Positions 1 through 9,980 of a DNA stretch of 64,000 bases are shown here, in pieces. The stretch comes from Cymbomonas tetramitiformis (Eukaryota > Chlorophyta > Pyramimonadophyceae > Pyramimonadales > Pyramimonadaceae): positions 1 to 64,000 of the forward strand of contig LGRX02029187.1 of assembly GCA_001247695.2 (NCBI GenBank), in the 5' to 3' direction. Every line of letters begins with the position of its first letter. Position 1 is the stretch's first letter. A model generated the notes under the pieces. That model saw nothing but the letters and a program-made list of their open reading frames with translations, was not told the origin of the DNA and searched no databases. The translations under genes and the position numbers were made by a program.

Positions 1-2012
1 CATCGAGACGGGGGCGCTCGCCCGAAGCGCGGGGCACGCTGGCCCCCTCAGCAACCCGCCCGTGGGTACTGCGCTCCGCGCTCGTCGGCGGGGCATGCGT
101 GCGCGGTGTGCCACTCCCAGGCCTGAGCGTCAACCTCTGCAAGGAGAGCCCGACGCGCCTGGATGCGGTGCACACGCTGCGCGCTACCCTCAGGCACCAT
201 GCATCTGGTGTGCCTGGCCGGGCAGCGGCGCGTCACGCAGCCCGAGGCAGCGCAGCGAGTGCTGCTGCCTCATGGCGGTGCGCCTGGCGCGCTCGCGGTG
301 GCTGCCATCGGCCACTCGCGGCGCGCGCTCTCCCCCCCCAAAAGAACAGCGGTCCGCTCGCGGACGCTTCCCTCTCGGTGGCCCTAAGGGGAGGGCGCGG
401 GTAAGCACGTCGCCGGTGTGCTCACCCCATGGCGACGCGCATGCAAGGGCGGGCCTCCTAAGGGGAGGGCGCGGGTAAGCACGTCGCCGGTGTGCTCACC
501 CCGTGGCGACACGCATGCAAGCGTGGGCCTCCTTGCACGCGCGTGGCGATGCACCCCATCGAGACGGGTGCGCTCGCCTGAAGCGCGGGGCACGCTGGCC
601 CCCTCAGCAACCCGCCCGTGGGTGCTGCGCTCCGCGCTCGTCGGCGGGGCATGCGTGCGCGGTGTGCCGCTCCCAGGCCTGAGCGTCAACCTCTGCAAGG
701 AGAGCCCGACGCGCCTGGATGCGGTGCACACGCTGCGCGCTACCCTCAGGCACCATGCATCTGGTGTGCCTGGCCGGGCAGCGGCGCGTCACGCAGCCCG
801 AGGCAGCGCAGCGAGTGCTGCTGCCTCATGGCGGTGCGCCTGGCGCGCTCGCGGTGGCTGCCATCGGCCACTCGCGGCGCGCTCTCTCCCCCCCAAAAGA
901 AAAGCGGTCCGCTCGCGGACGCTTCCCTCTCGGTGGCCCTAAGGGGAGGGCGCGGGTAAGCACGTCGCCGGTGTGTAACCCCGTGGCGACGCGCATGCAA
1001 GGGTGGGCCTCCTTGCACGCGCGTGGCGCTGCACCCCATCGAGACGGGTGCGCTCGCCCGAAGCGCGGGGCACGCTGGCCCCCTCAGCAACCCGCCTGTG
1101 GGTGCTGCGCTCCGCGCTCGTCGGCGGGGCGTGCGTGCGCGGTGTGCCGCTCCCATGCCTGAGCGTCGCCCTCTGCAAGGAGAGCCCGACGCGCCTGGAT
1201 GCGGTGCACACGCTGCGCGCTACCCTCAGGCACCATGCATCTGGTGTGCCTGGTCGGGCAGCGGCGCGTCACGCAGCCCGAGGCAGCGCAGCGAGTGCTG
1301 CTGCCTCATGGCGGTGCGCCTGGCGCGCTCGCGGTGGCTGCCATCGGCCACTCGCGGCGCGCTCTCCCCCCCCAAAAGAAAAGCGGTCCGCCCGCGGACG
1401 CTTCCCTCTCGGTGGCCCTAAGGGGAGGGCGCGGGTAAACACGTCGCCGGTGTGCTCACCCCGTGGCGACACGCATGCAAGGGTGGGCCTCCTTGCACGC
1501 GCGTGGCGATGCACCCCATCGAGACGGGTGCGCTCGCCCGAATCGCGGGGCACACTGGTCCCCTCAGCAACCCGCCCGTGGGTGCTGCGCTCCGCGCTCG
1601 TCGGCGGGGCATGCGCGCGCGGTGTGCCCGCTCCCAGGCCTGAGCGTCAACCTCTGCGAGGAGGCCCGACGCGCCTGGATGCGCCGCACACGCTGCGCGC
1701 TACCCTCAGGCACCATGCATCTGGTGTGCCTGCCTGGCCGGGCAGCGGCGCGTCACGCAGCCCGAGGCAGCGCAGCGAGTGCTGCTGCCTCATGGCGGTG
1801 CGCCTGGCGCGCTCGCGGTGGCTGCCATCGGCCACTCACGGCGCGCTCTCCCCCCCCAAAAAGAAAAGCGCTCCGCTCGCGGACGCTTCCCTCTCGGTGG
1901 CCCTAAGGGGAGGGCGCGGGTAAGCACGTCGCCGGTGTGCTCACCCCGTGGCGACACGCATGCAAGGGTGGGCCTCCTTGCACGCGCGTGGCGATGCACC
2001 CCATCGAGACGG
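1..2012. repeat. GC-rich tandem satellite, ~480-bp unit
   Basis: Four full units and the start of a fifth begin with the same phrase CATCGAGACGGG at about 1, 557, 1037, 1517 and 2002. Spacings are 556, 480, 480 and 485 bp. The first unit is longer because a ~75-bp block ending in GGGCGCGGGTAAGCACGTCGC (around 390-480) is duplicated inside it. Units differ by scattered substitutions and short indels in a C-tract. The GC richness leaves long open frames on both strands, but these show no protein family and no frame is favoured, so they are not called genes. The last unit stops abruptly at 2012, where a Polinton polymerase fragment begins. It may be a satellite or an intergenic-spacer repeat; no rRNA was recognised. 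Confidence 0.9.
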
Positions 2013-2219
2013 GTGATAAAACAACAAACACCGTATATGAATTTCTTGGTAGTTGGTTTCACGCCGATTTGAAGAAGTATCACAAAGATGATATTCAATA
2101 TCAGCAAGGCCGGAGATCGGGTATGACATTTGGCGAAGTTAATCGTCAAACAATGAAACGATTAGAGGACATCAAGGCAGCTGGCTACAATCTTGTATAT
2201 ATATGGGAATCGGAATGGG
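2013..2219 (+). pseudogene. Polinton DNA polymerase B, internal fragment (relic 1)
   Basis: The translation (DKTTNTVYEFLGSWFHADL at the start, YIWESEW at the end) matches residues of the intact PolB encoded at 54260-54463 in this window almost word for word (DKNTNTVYEFLGSWFHADL, YIWETEW). Similarity starts exactly where the GC satellite ends and stops at GAATGGG near 2219. The frame then runs on into a minisatellite. This is a dead piece of an older Polinton; the next piece of the same gene lies at 8319. About 600 bp of the gene, including polymerase motif A, is missing between the two pieces. Confidence 0.93.
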
Positions 2220-2243
2220 TGTACCGGGAGGTACGAGCAGCGG

Positions 2244-2987
2244 GGTTGCATGCTACAGAGATCTGGTTGCATGCTGCCGACGAGTGGTTGCATGATACAG
2301 ATGCCTGGTTGCATGCTGCGTATGCCTGGTTGCATGCCACAGATGCCTGGTTGCATGCTACAGATGCCCGGTTGCATGCCACGGAGGCCAGGTTGCATGC
2401 TACAGATGTCAGGTTGCATGCTACAGAGGCCCGGTTGCATGTCACGGAGGCCAGGTTGCATGCTACAGATGTCAGATTGCATGCTACAGAGGCCAGGTTG
2501 CATGCGACAGAGGCCAGGTTGCATGCTACAGATGTCGGGTTGCATGCTACAGAGGCCCGGTTGCATGTCACGGAGGCCAGGTTGCATGCTACAGATGTCA
2601 GGTTGCATGCTACATAGGCCTGGTTGCATGCCACGGAGGCCAGGTTGCATGCTACAGATGTCGGGTTGCATGCCACAGAGGCCAGGTTGCATGCGACAGA
2701 GGCCAGGTTGCATGCTACAGATGTTGGGTTGCATGCGACAGAGGCCAGGTTGCATGCGACAGAGGCCAGGTTGCATGCGACAGATGTCGGGTTGCATGCC
2801 ACAGGGGCCAGGTTGCATGCAGAGGCCAGGTTGCATGCTACAAAGGCCAGGTTGCATGCTACAGATGTCTGGTTGCATGCCACAGAGGCCAGGTTGCATG
2901 CAACAGAGACCAGGTTGCATGCTACATATGCCAGGTTGCATGCTGGTGACGGGTGGTTGCATGCTGCAAGGGCCTTGTTGCATGCCG
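2244..2987. repeat. 21-bp minisatellite with GCATGC core
   Basis: About 35 copies of a 21-bp unit of the form GGTTGCATGCTACAGATGTCA. Most variation lies in the last 8 bases (GAGGCC, GATGTC). Because 21 is a multiple of three, frames stay open on both strands (for example LHATEAR on plus; MQPGLCS on minus), but this is a by-product of the repeat. The GCATGC core with adjacent GGTTG/CAACC is the same as in the coding repeats of the gag ORF at 4603-4890 and 5715-6030, with the CAACC side on the opposite strand. Confidence 0.93.
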
Positions 2988-2996
2988 GTCACAGCT

Positions 2997-4428
2997 GTAT
3001 GAAGAAATAATTGATGGCAAGGCAGATTTCAGGAGAAGATCTGCAATGACAATAATTATATTGAGGATCTGGTGGATTCCAGAAAGATCTGCAATGGCAA
3101 TATCGTGATCTGCCTGATGATTGGTGGAGGAGTACCAGAATCAGGCATATATGTGCACATGATTGGTCGATGGCAGATGTCAATACAGGAATCCTGCTAG
3201 TGATTGTTAGAGAGCAACATGTTGAAAGGGAAGCTTGGAAAAGTGGACCTCAGTTAGTGTTGATCAAGAGAATGAATTAAGGACAAGTTTTACATGTTAG
3301 TGTTAGGCTGTATGCCAAGACTGATATAAGGATATAGATGTATTAGGTCTGAGACCAGACATTATATCAGAAAAGTGACTGTAATTCTAGGCTAGAAGCC
3401 AGAGTATGTCATGAAATAAAACAGTGGAATATAAGACTGTGAAGTTAATATTACACACCAAAAACAGCAGAAAACATAAAAAGAAAAGGAAGAAGATAAA
3501 AGAAAAGAAAGAAAAATAAAGAGATAAAGATGTATAAGTTATCAGGAGTGTGTGCCTGGTACAAATTGGTTCTCAGATGATGGGAACGTTCTATGGACCT
3601 GTGGGATCTGCGAGTTACAAGATGTTGGAGATGGCGACTTTTGTGTTTGCGTTTTGAGCGGCTTCAGCTTGCGTTTGGCGGCTCAAAATACGCGCAGTGC
3701 TTGCGTTATAAACACGGAAAAGTTTCGCTATGGGGCCTTCTTTGTTAAAGATTTGGTTGGGGATCTTCTGTGAGGACTTGAGATGCGACTGCAAGATGAC
3801 TTGGGCGACTTTTCGTTTTTGAGTTTTGAGCTGTCTCTGCTTACGTTCGACGGCTCAAATTGCGCGCGTTACGTGCACTAAAAACACGGAAAAGTTTCGC
3901 TGCGGGATCTTCTTTGTGGAGGATTTGATTGAGATCTGCGTCGGATTGCTTTTTCTTGAGGCTCTGGGCGAGATTTATGACTTGATCTTAAGAATGTTCT
4001 ACGCTGGTCCACTCCGACGGCTGTGAAGCTGGCAAGATATGCGTATATACGTCTTTAGTGGACCCGCGTTCTCCTTTTTGGCTGGATGTTGTTCAGCAAA
4101 AGCGGATGCTCAGATTTGATCTTGGATGCCGGCAGAGGCTTAAGTATGGGGGGGGGAAGTGAGCTCTCCTCAGCCACATAACTAAGCAAAGCCGCCGGAG
4201 GCTATTGTCAAAAAGTACGAATAAAAAGTATCTTTTTAGTTTTGTTAACAATCTGAGCAAGTTTGGGGCCAGATCTTGTATCCCCACCAGCTGCTAAAAA
4301 TAGCCTATCAGCCTTAAGTATGGTGAAAGTACCTCCCACCTTCTAGGGAAGTTCCTCATACCTTCTGGCTAAGTTCTCAACAACTTTTGGCAGTACTGGT
4401 ATTCTTGGGATTAACTTCTGGGAACGCC
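2997..4428. other. AT-rich retrotransposon leader or LTR-like spacer
   Basis: There is no convincing gene here. The first part (3000-3540) is AT-rich with purine runs near 3470-3540 and looks like an untranslated leader or a single degraded LTR; no partner LTR was found. A ~140-bp block is duplicated: 3633-3770 and 3803-3945 share GGCGACTTTT, CGGCTCAAA and the phrase ACACGGAAAAGTTTCGCT. Short open frames in the block are similar to each other only because of this duplication. The stretch leads directly into the gag ORF, so it is probably the 5' untranslated part of that element. Confidence 0.55.
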
Positions 4429-7400
4429 ATGGACCCTTCCACCACCTTCCCTCCGACACCCTTAGACCCCTCTCCACCAACCGCTTCCACCGCACCTGGA
4501 CCTTCGGGCCCTTCCACCACCACCACCTTCCCTCCTTACCCCTCAGTCGGTACTGGGCAGGTTGTAGACGTACACCAACCTGCCCCGGACGTGCCCGTCA
4601 GCATGCAACCGGGCATGCAACCTGGCATGCAACCTGGCATGCAACCTGGCATGCAACATATGCCAGGTGGCATGCAACCCAGCATGCCTCAGAGCCATTT
4701 TGTGCACGCCCCCTCTCAAACCTTCCCTTTTCTGTTTCATCAACAAGAGGTCGGTTGGAGCGGCATCCAACAACATGCAACGGGCGTGCAGCCGCATGCA
4801 ACCAGCATGCAACCGCATGCAACCAGCATGCAACCGCATGCAACCAGCATGCAACCGCATGCAACCAGCATGCAACCGCATGCAACCGGCATGCTCCAGT
4901 ATGCCCCAGACATGCCATATGCCCCCAGTAGGCCGTCTCCGCCTTTTGGAATGGCTCTCCACTATGCCACAGGCTCGCCAACCCATGCCCCAGGCGTGTT
5001 GACACATGCCCCATACACGCCCGCGCCAATGTCGACCACCTACGGGGATCCATGGACACTACCCGCCTATTTCCCACCGCCACCACCTCCGGTATATGGA
5101 GCTGACCCTGCGTCGGAGGCACGAGCTAGAGAATGGTGGGCAGCGCGAGAGCGCATGGCGGCGGCGGAGCGGGCGGTGGCGACTGATATGAGAGTGGTCC
5201 CCCAACGACTGTATCCGACACCGCCGATGGAACCGACTTCCCACATCGACACTTCTCCTGACGAGGGTGTGGTAAACCACCAGCCGCATCATCGTCGCCG
5301 TGCTTCGGGCCCGGAAACTCTTGGGAGAACCTTGCCAATCCACACGGAGCCCCAAGGCGTGGTGACCGAGGACCTCTCCCCAGCTCACGCGTCTCAACCC
5401 GGGAGCACGACATCCGGCTCCGGCTATGAGTCTGCAGCGGGCACTCAGCATAGCCGCAGACGACGAGAACGGCGCCTCAAGTTGGAGAAGCATCGGAGGA
5501 AGGAGATGACGGACCAGGAGGTGTTGCAGCGGGTGGTGCGAGCTGAGACTGCTCGGTTCCTTGCGGAATCCGAGGCGGGAAGCTTGCGCGAACAGATGGC
5601 TCAGCTGGAGGCTGCTGCAGCGGGGGGCGGGGTGGCCGAGGAACGGCGTCTGGCAAGAAGACGCCGGGCAAGCTTGGACACCCCTGTGGTGTGCGGGGCT
5701 GGTGGGGGCCAGCCGCAACATGCAACGGGAGCGGCGGAGCATGCAACCAGCTCGGCAGAGCATGCAACACAGCATGCAACACAACCGGCTGAGCATGCAA
5801 CACGCCTGGCTTCGCATGCAACCAGCTCAACTCCGCATGCAACACAGCATGCAACCCGCCCGGCTGAGCATGCAACACGCCTCGCCCAGCATGCAACTCG
5901 ACCGGCTGAGCATGCAACGGGCCTGTCTCAGCATGCAACACACCTGGCTCCGCATGCAACACGCCTAGCTCCGCATGCAACCAGTGGGTTTCAGCATGCA
6001 ACCGGTGCCTCCCAGCATGCAACCAGCGGGGGACAGCTTGCCTTGGGCTGGAAGGATGGGAAGTCGCACGCCGCCGATGAAGAATCACAAAGCCGGAGTA
6101 GCGACTATAAGGACACGGAGGACGACCCTGGTGACGACCCTGGAGATGACCCTGATGGTGACCCGACTGGGGGGGCGGGACCGTCGACGTCAACTACACG
6201 ACTGTTAGTGGTCACTCCCCAAGGGGATTCCTTGTGGGTGCCCCCGGGTGAATTGGTCACTACAGCGACGTTACCCGAGATCACCTCCTCGCGCCATGGT
6301 CTGTCGGCAGCCCTGAAGATCTGTGACAATCTTGGGCTGAGTCCTACTCGATACATTCTGAGCGGGGCCGGCGGTACCTCTTTCCCCGAGATACGTCCGC
6401 TGCACACCACCGAGACCTCCACCTACGCCCTCTTGGTGGACCGCTCGGTGGCAGAGGAGTCTATTCGAGGCACGAGGCGTCCCAGAATTCCGTCACAATG
6501 GTACCAATGCCCGAGACGACCGGTGGTGGACGCCTTCACGGAGTCGGAGGCGGAGACCTACGAGCTGGATGGGCTACAAGCCTGGGTGGAGGTATGTGCT
6601 GCTCCATGGTACCTAGCTGCATCGTTTGGGCCGCCTCCTACGATGCAGCCAGACCCCTCCACCTTCCCAGCTCCTTCACATCGACTCTCAGCCGATGCCG
6701 CGACCTTCACCCCGACGGTGGCTCACACGGCAGTGGCGGGACCACCGGCCGGAGTTACACGAGCTCCGGAAGACCCGACGGCAATGTTCACCCCTGACGA
6801 CCGCTCCTACCAGACCGCGATCAAGAACGAGAGCTCGCTCTTGAGGGGCATCTACAAGTTGGTGGAGGACCTCCCGGAGTTCCCCGGCGATCACTACACG
6901 AAGGGCCGGGCCATGGATGACCTTGAGGAGTTCTCTGTGGCGGTGAATGCGCTTCTGGAGCACATGACGGTGATTGCGGCGCTCACTACTCCCAGCTTTC
7001 GGCGTGAGGCGCAAGGACGCAACCAGCTCAGCGTCTCCACCTTGCTATGGATGGTCAAGACTGCCAAGTTGGCCAAGGCCCAGAAGCTGTACGTCGAGGA
7101 GATGGCGCCAGGAGGCAGCGAAGGAGAGGCGTGGAAGGCGAGGTACGCAACGGTGCCACGGTTCATGGGCGACCTTGCCTTGTCGGTGGACATCACCACG
7201 GACGCCCTGAAGCGGCTGAAGTCGGAGTTACTCTCAACGAGGCAGCGATCGGAGGAGAAGACCGGTGCCTTCTACACCCGCATCACCACCCGAACCGCGA
7301 CTGTCAACTTTGTGGCGGACGTAGTACGGGGTTGCGGCAAGGTTACCAAACTGGAACTTCTCGAGCTCTTTTGGGGTGGACTACGACACAGCGTTCAAGT

Positions 7401-8115
7401 GGGTTCCAAGCTGGCGGATCTGGGGCTGGACACCAGTCACCCGGAGCAGTGGGAAGATGAACAACGTCGACTCGGACGGTCCGACACCTCCGCCATCTTG
7501 AAGGTTCGTTCCGTGGCCACGGAAATTGAGACGGCTAAGGTGATGGAGGACGCGGTTCTCCACGACACCATCGCCCGTAAGGTGGCGTTGGAGATGGGGC
7601 ACCGACAACGGCAAGTTCCATCACGCAGCACCCCGTCTGGGCGGTCTAGATGGCCCCCGAGGAGGCCTGCGTTGGCGGCACTCACGTGGGAGCCGGGGAC
7701 TGCCGGGGGCGACTCGGCAACAGCGGCCCCGGTGACCGTCAGCACGACGGCGACCCAAGGATCCCGACCGGCACCTGCGGTGAGGGAGCGGCCCTGTTTT
7801 GCATGTGGCAGTCTCGAGCATTTGGTGGCCAATTGCACAGACGAAAAGAAGTTGGCAATCTGGAAGGCCAACGCCCCGGCACGGTTGGCGCGAAGGCCAG
7901 GGCAAGTGGCGGCCTGCGTGGAGGTCATTGAGGAGAGAGTCGAGGAGGATTCCCTCAACCCCGAAGAGCTTGAAATGATGGAGGAGGTCCTCGCTCTGGC
8001 GGATGTTGACGTGGACCTCTATGGGGATCTGTGTGCCCTGTGTGACATCACGAGCACCGAGGATCCAGCTTTTCGGAGTGGGGAGCCGACAGGGGCTCCC
8101 GGGCAAGAGGAGTAA
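4429..8115 (+). CDS. Retrotransposon Gag-like polyprotein with zinc knuckle
   Basis: About 1,228 residues. The start chosen is the first ATG (GCCATGGACCC at 4429), although the frame is open from 4387. Order: Pro/Ser/Thr-rich N-terminus; Met-Gln-Pro and HATSMQP repeats (residues ~60-155); a basic, Ala/Glu-rich helical region; a second His-Ala-Thr repeat block (residues ~430-535); acidic Asp-Pro stretch; a helical capsid-like region (~790-1060); then one zinc knuckle C-x2-C-x4-H-x4-C (CFACGSLEHLVANC) near residue 1123. This layout is that of an LTR-retrotransposon nucleocapsid protein. No protease, RT or integrase follows: sequence similarity switches to Polinton PolB at 8319. The element is therefore a gag-bearing fragment or a gag-only element. 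Confidence 0.8.
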   Translation: MDPSTTFPPTPLDPSPPTASTAPGPSGPSTTTTFPPYPSVGTGQVVDVHQPAPDVPVSMQPGMQPGMQPGMQPGMQHMPGGMQPSMPQSHFVHAPSQTFPFLFHQQEVGWSGIQQHATGVQPHATSMQPHATSMQPHATSMQPHATSMQPHATGMLQYAPDMPYAPSRPSPPFGMALHYATGSPTHAPGVLTHAPYTPAPMSTTYGDPWTLPAYFPPPPPPVYGADPASEARAREWWAARERMAAAERAVATDMRVVPQRLYPTPPMEPTSHIDTSPDEGVVNHQPHHRRRASGPETLGRTLPIHTEPQGVVTEDLSPAHASQPGSTTSGSGYESAAGTQHSRRRRERRLKLEKHRRKEMTDQEVLQRVVRAETARFLAESEAGSLREQMAQLEAAAAGGGVAEERRLARRRRASLDTPVVCGAGGGQPQHATGAAEHATSSAEHATQHATQPAEHATRLASHATSSTPHATQHATRPAEHATRLAQHATRPAEHATGLSQHATHLAPHATRLAPHATSGFQHATGASQHATSGGQLALGWKDGKSHAADEESQSRSSDYKDTEDDPGDDPGDDPDGDPTGGAGPSTSTTRLLVVTPQGDSLWVPPGELVTTATLPEITSSRHGLSAALKICDNLGLSPTRYILSGAGGTSFPEIRPLHTTETSTYALLVDRSVAEESIRGTRRPRIPSQWYQCPRRPVVDAFTESEAETYELDGLQAWVEVCAAPWYLAASFGPPPTMQPDPSTFPAPSHRLSADAATFTPTVAHTAVAGPPAGVTRAPEDPTAMFTPDDRSYQTAIKNESSLLRGIYKLVEDLPEFPGDHYTKGRAMDDLEEFSVAVNALLEHMTVIAALTTPSFRREAQGRNQLSVSTLLWMVKTAKLAKAQKLYVEEMAPGGSEGEAWKARYATVPRFMGDLALSVDITTDALKRLKSELLSTRQRSEEKTGAFYTRITTRTATVNFVADVVRGCGKVTKLELLELFWGGLRHSVQVGSKLADLGLDTSHPEQWEDEQRRLGRSDTSAILKVRSVATEIETAKVMEDAVLHDTIARKVALEMGHRQRQVPSRSTPSGRSRWPPRRPALAALTWEPGTAGGDSATAAPVTVSTTATQGSRPAPAVRERPCFACGSLEHLVANCTDEKKLAIWKANAPARLARRPGQVAACVEVIEERVEEDSLNPEELEMMEEVLALADVDVDLYGDLCALCDITSTEDPAFRSGEPTGAPGQEE
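4603..4890 (+). repeat. Coding minisatellite in gag, block 1
   Basis: The block begins with 12-bp units GGCATGCAACCT (reading MQPG) at 4603-4660. From about 4780 it becomes a 21-bp unit reading HATSMQP, five near-identical copies. It shares the GCATGCAACC core and the 21-bp period with the non-coding array at 2244-2987. Confidence 0.9.
5715..6030 (+). repeat. Coding minisatellite in gag, block 2
   Basis: About 16 His-Ala-Thr units at 12- or 21-bp spacing (HATRLAE, HATQ). The codons are nearly always GCATGCAAC, so the nucleotide core rather than the amino-acid sequence is what is conserved. All indels are multiples of three, so the frame is kept. Confidence 0.88.
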
Positions 8116-8318
8116 ATCTCCATCGACCCCGTGGACAGAGGCAGCCCTATACCAATGTGGCAGCCCGTCCTTCATGGCCCTCGCGGACGTCACGTGACGA
8201 GGCCACCGCCTGTACCCCGACAAAGCCCGTCTCACTGCGAGCGCTGCATGCCCCAGTGAGCACAGAGGCTTCATCAGATTCGTCCCATGGTGTGGCCGCA
8301 CGGCCCCCCTCCAACGAA
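8116..8318. other. Junction between gag element and PolB relic
   Basis: About 200 bp after the gag stop codon with no recognisable gene. Similarity to intact PolB begins at AACATCAAATA (8319). No target-site duplication with the other side of the insert (2219) is visible, which fits the loss of polymerase sequence at this point. Confidence 0.5.
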
Positions 8319-9095
8319 ACATCAAATACAATCCAGGTATGAGACAAGTTGCTAAAGACATGCAAAATATATTATATGGAAAACTCGGTGAACGATCAAA
8401 CAAATCTAAAAGTAAGGTCATTCAGAACCCAGGTGAGTTCTACAATACAATCAGTAATAAGAGGTACGATTGTAAATATGAGTTTATTGGATCTGAAGAG
8501 AATGAAATGGTATTGATGAATTTTACCCAGAATTCTGATGTGTATGCCGACACACGGTTTTCAACGAACGAGGTGTTGGCCGCGTTCATAACCAGCTATG
8601 GACGATTGAAATTGTACGAGCTGATAGAAGCCACCGGGTTCTCAAACGTATTATACTTTGATACTGATTCTATTATATATATAGAAACTCAAGAGAACCA
8701 TCATATATATCACGGGACTGGTTATAGACAGCCATGGTTAGGTTATCTTAAGTGTGAGCTTCAAGGATTGGAAAAAGAACATGGTAAGTGTATTGAATTC
8801 CTGAGCACTGGACCAAAGTCATACAGCGCGCCTGAAGTTCGCCGATGAATATTGTATGACCAAGATAAAAGGTTTCTCTTTGAGTACTGAAAACTTAGAA
8901 CATATCAATCATGATGTTATGAAAAATATGATTCTAAATCAAAGGAACGACCCAGTCAAAATGAGTAACCTTGTTATTAGACATCAATCAAATTCATTAG
9001 GGTTGGAAGTCAGATCGGAATCCAAGACATTTAATTTCAGTTATGACAAAGGAAACATTGATTGGACGACATGGGACATTTTACCATTGTCATAA
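8319..9095 (+). pseudogene. Polinton DNA polymerase B, C-terminal fragment (relic 1)
   Basis: Matches the last ~270 residues of the intact PolB (55065-55860). Visible are motif B (NILYGKLGER), motif C as YFDTDSI (here the canonical DTD, where the intact copy has DCD), and the conserved tail KGFSLS...SKTFNF. A frameshift near 8830 (after GPKSYS) moves the reading frame before MTKIKGFS. A few residues present in the intact copy near its end are also missing. With motif A and the exonuclease domain lost, it cannot work. Confidence 0.93.
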
Positions 9096-9149
9096 AGTGG
9101 GGATTTATCTTACTATAATAATGATTCTCTAATTGTGACACAATTGTTT

Positions 9150-9204
9150 TTGTCAGAAACTGAGAATTGTATATATAGTAATTGTAAGTTTCACTTTGTG
9201 ACAC
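9150..9204. promoter_or_regulatory. Diverged intergenic cassette (relic 1)
   Basis: TGTCAGAAACTGAGAATTGTATATATAG...TTTCACTTTGTGACA keeps the layout of the 50-60-bp cassette found between genes of the young Polinton (TGTCCCAAACTGA, TATATAG, TGGGACA), but with changed outer heptamers that still pair with each other (TGTCA/TGACA). It lies between the ends of PolB and the small minus-strand gene, which converge here. Confidence 0.6.
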
Positions 9205-9205
9205 C

Positions 9206-9484
9206 CTACCATAATAATCGATCTGCATAGTATCCATTGCTACCGACGACATTCCGGTCTTTCTTGTGTCTGATTTTGTACAGCCGACGTCTTTCATCGG
9301 CATACTGTTTACCCTTACTGGCCATGTATGTAGGGTAATCAGAAGCACCTCGCTGTCCAACCTGAGCGATCAATTTACCATCCTTGAAAACATCAATCTT
9401 TTTGCTTTGATTATTTGATGGGCTGATCTTCACACCGAGTTTCCGTGCTTGACTTTTTGTGTAAGCTTTAATTTGATAAGTCAT
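9206..9484 (-). CDS. Small conserved viral-type protein, 92 aa
   Basis: A complete, basic 92-residue ORF starting MTYQIKAYTKSQARKLGV. It contains KKIDVFKDGKLIA, a DYPTYM motif, RRRLYKIRHKKDR and a C-terminal NGYYADRLLW. From memory this pattern is shared with a small protein of unknown function found in large DNA viruses and virophages; I cannot give the family name with certainty. It sits between the relic PolB and integrase, in opposite orientation. The young Polinton has no copy at the corresponding place (55878-56124). It shows no stop or frameshift although its neighbours are broken. Confidence 0.75.
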   Translation of the reverse strand: MTYQIKAYTKSQARKLGVKISPSNNQSKKIDVFKDGKLIAQVGQRGASDYPTYMASKGKQYADERRRLYKIRHKKDRNVVGSNGYYADRLLW

Positions 9485-9514
9485 TGTATACTATATGTAA
9501 CACTATTATATAGT

Positions 9515-9980
9515 ATGACAAGTAAACCAATATCAGAGAGTAAACTACAAGAGCTATATTTGGATCCCAAGGTGGGTATGAGCGGTGCCAGTGCATTCAC
9601 CAAAAAACTTAAGGCACGAGGCTACAAGGTCACGGAGTCTCAGGTCAAGGCTGCTATTTCCAAGACTGAGACATCACAAGTTTTATCACAACCCAAAAGG
9701 GTATCTCGTAAGGATTATTTTCCAACGTATGGCCCGGTCGATAAGGTCTCTATACAAGCCGATCTGGCCTTCATACCCAAAGACAAGTCGGTGAACAAAG
9801 GATATGCCGTGATTCTGACCGCGGTAAACGTAAACACCAACCGTGCCTACACAGTTGCTTTAAAATCCAAAACCGTCAGAGACAAGAACAATAAACGATC
9901 GGAGGATGTCGAGGGTATAGTACCTGCCATGAGACGATTGATAAAGGAAACCAAAATGGATACACTAAGTACCGATTTAG
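9515..9980 (+). pseudogene. Polinton rve integrase, N-terminal fragment (relic 1)
   Basis: Starts at the ATG matching that of the intact integrase (MTSKPISES) and runs co-linearly to the second catalytic aspartate (TDL). It then breaks at ACCGATTTAG (9971-9980) and continues in fibre-gene sequence. The promoter-proximal phrase TTGTATACTATATGTAA upstream is shared with the young copy. The catalytic glutamate and the C-terminal half are lost, so it is non-functional. Confidence 0.94.

Noticed and set aside
62..1923. Many long open frames on both strands in the first 2 kb
   Set aside because: They are repeated with the GC-rich satellite, occur in all frames and show no protein family; lack of stops follows from base composition.
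2244..2987. CRISPR-like regular repeat
   Set aside because: There are no unique spacers between the 21-bp units and the genome is eukaryotic; it is a minisatellite.
2162..3010. ORFs of 230-280 codons on both strands across the minisatellite
   Set aside because: A 21-bp unit without stops gives open frames in every phase; no start context, no neighbouring coding sequence, and the relic PolB frame runs into it by chance.
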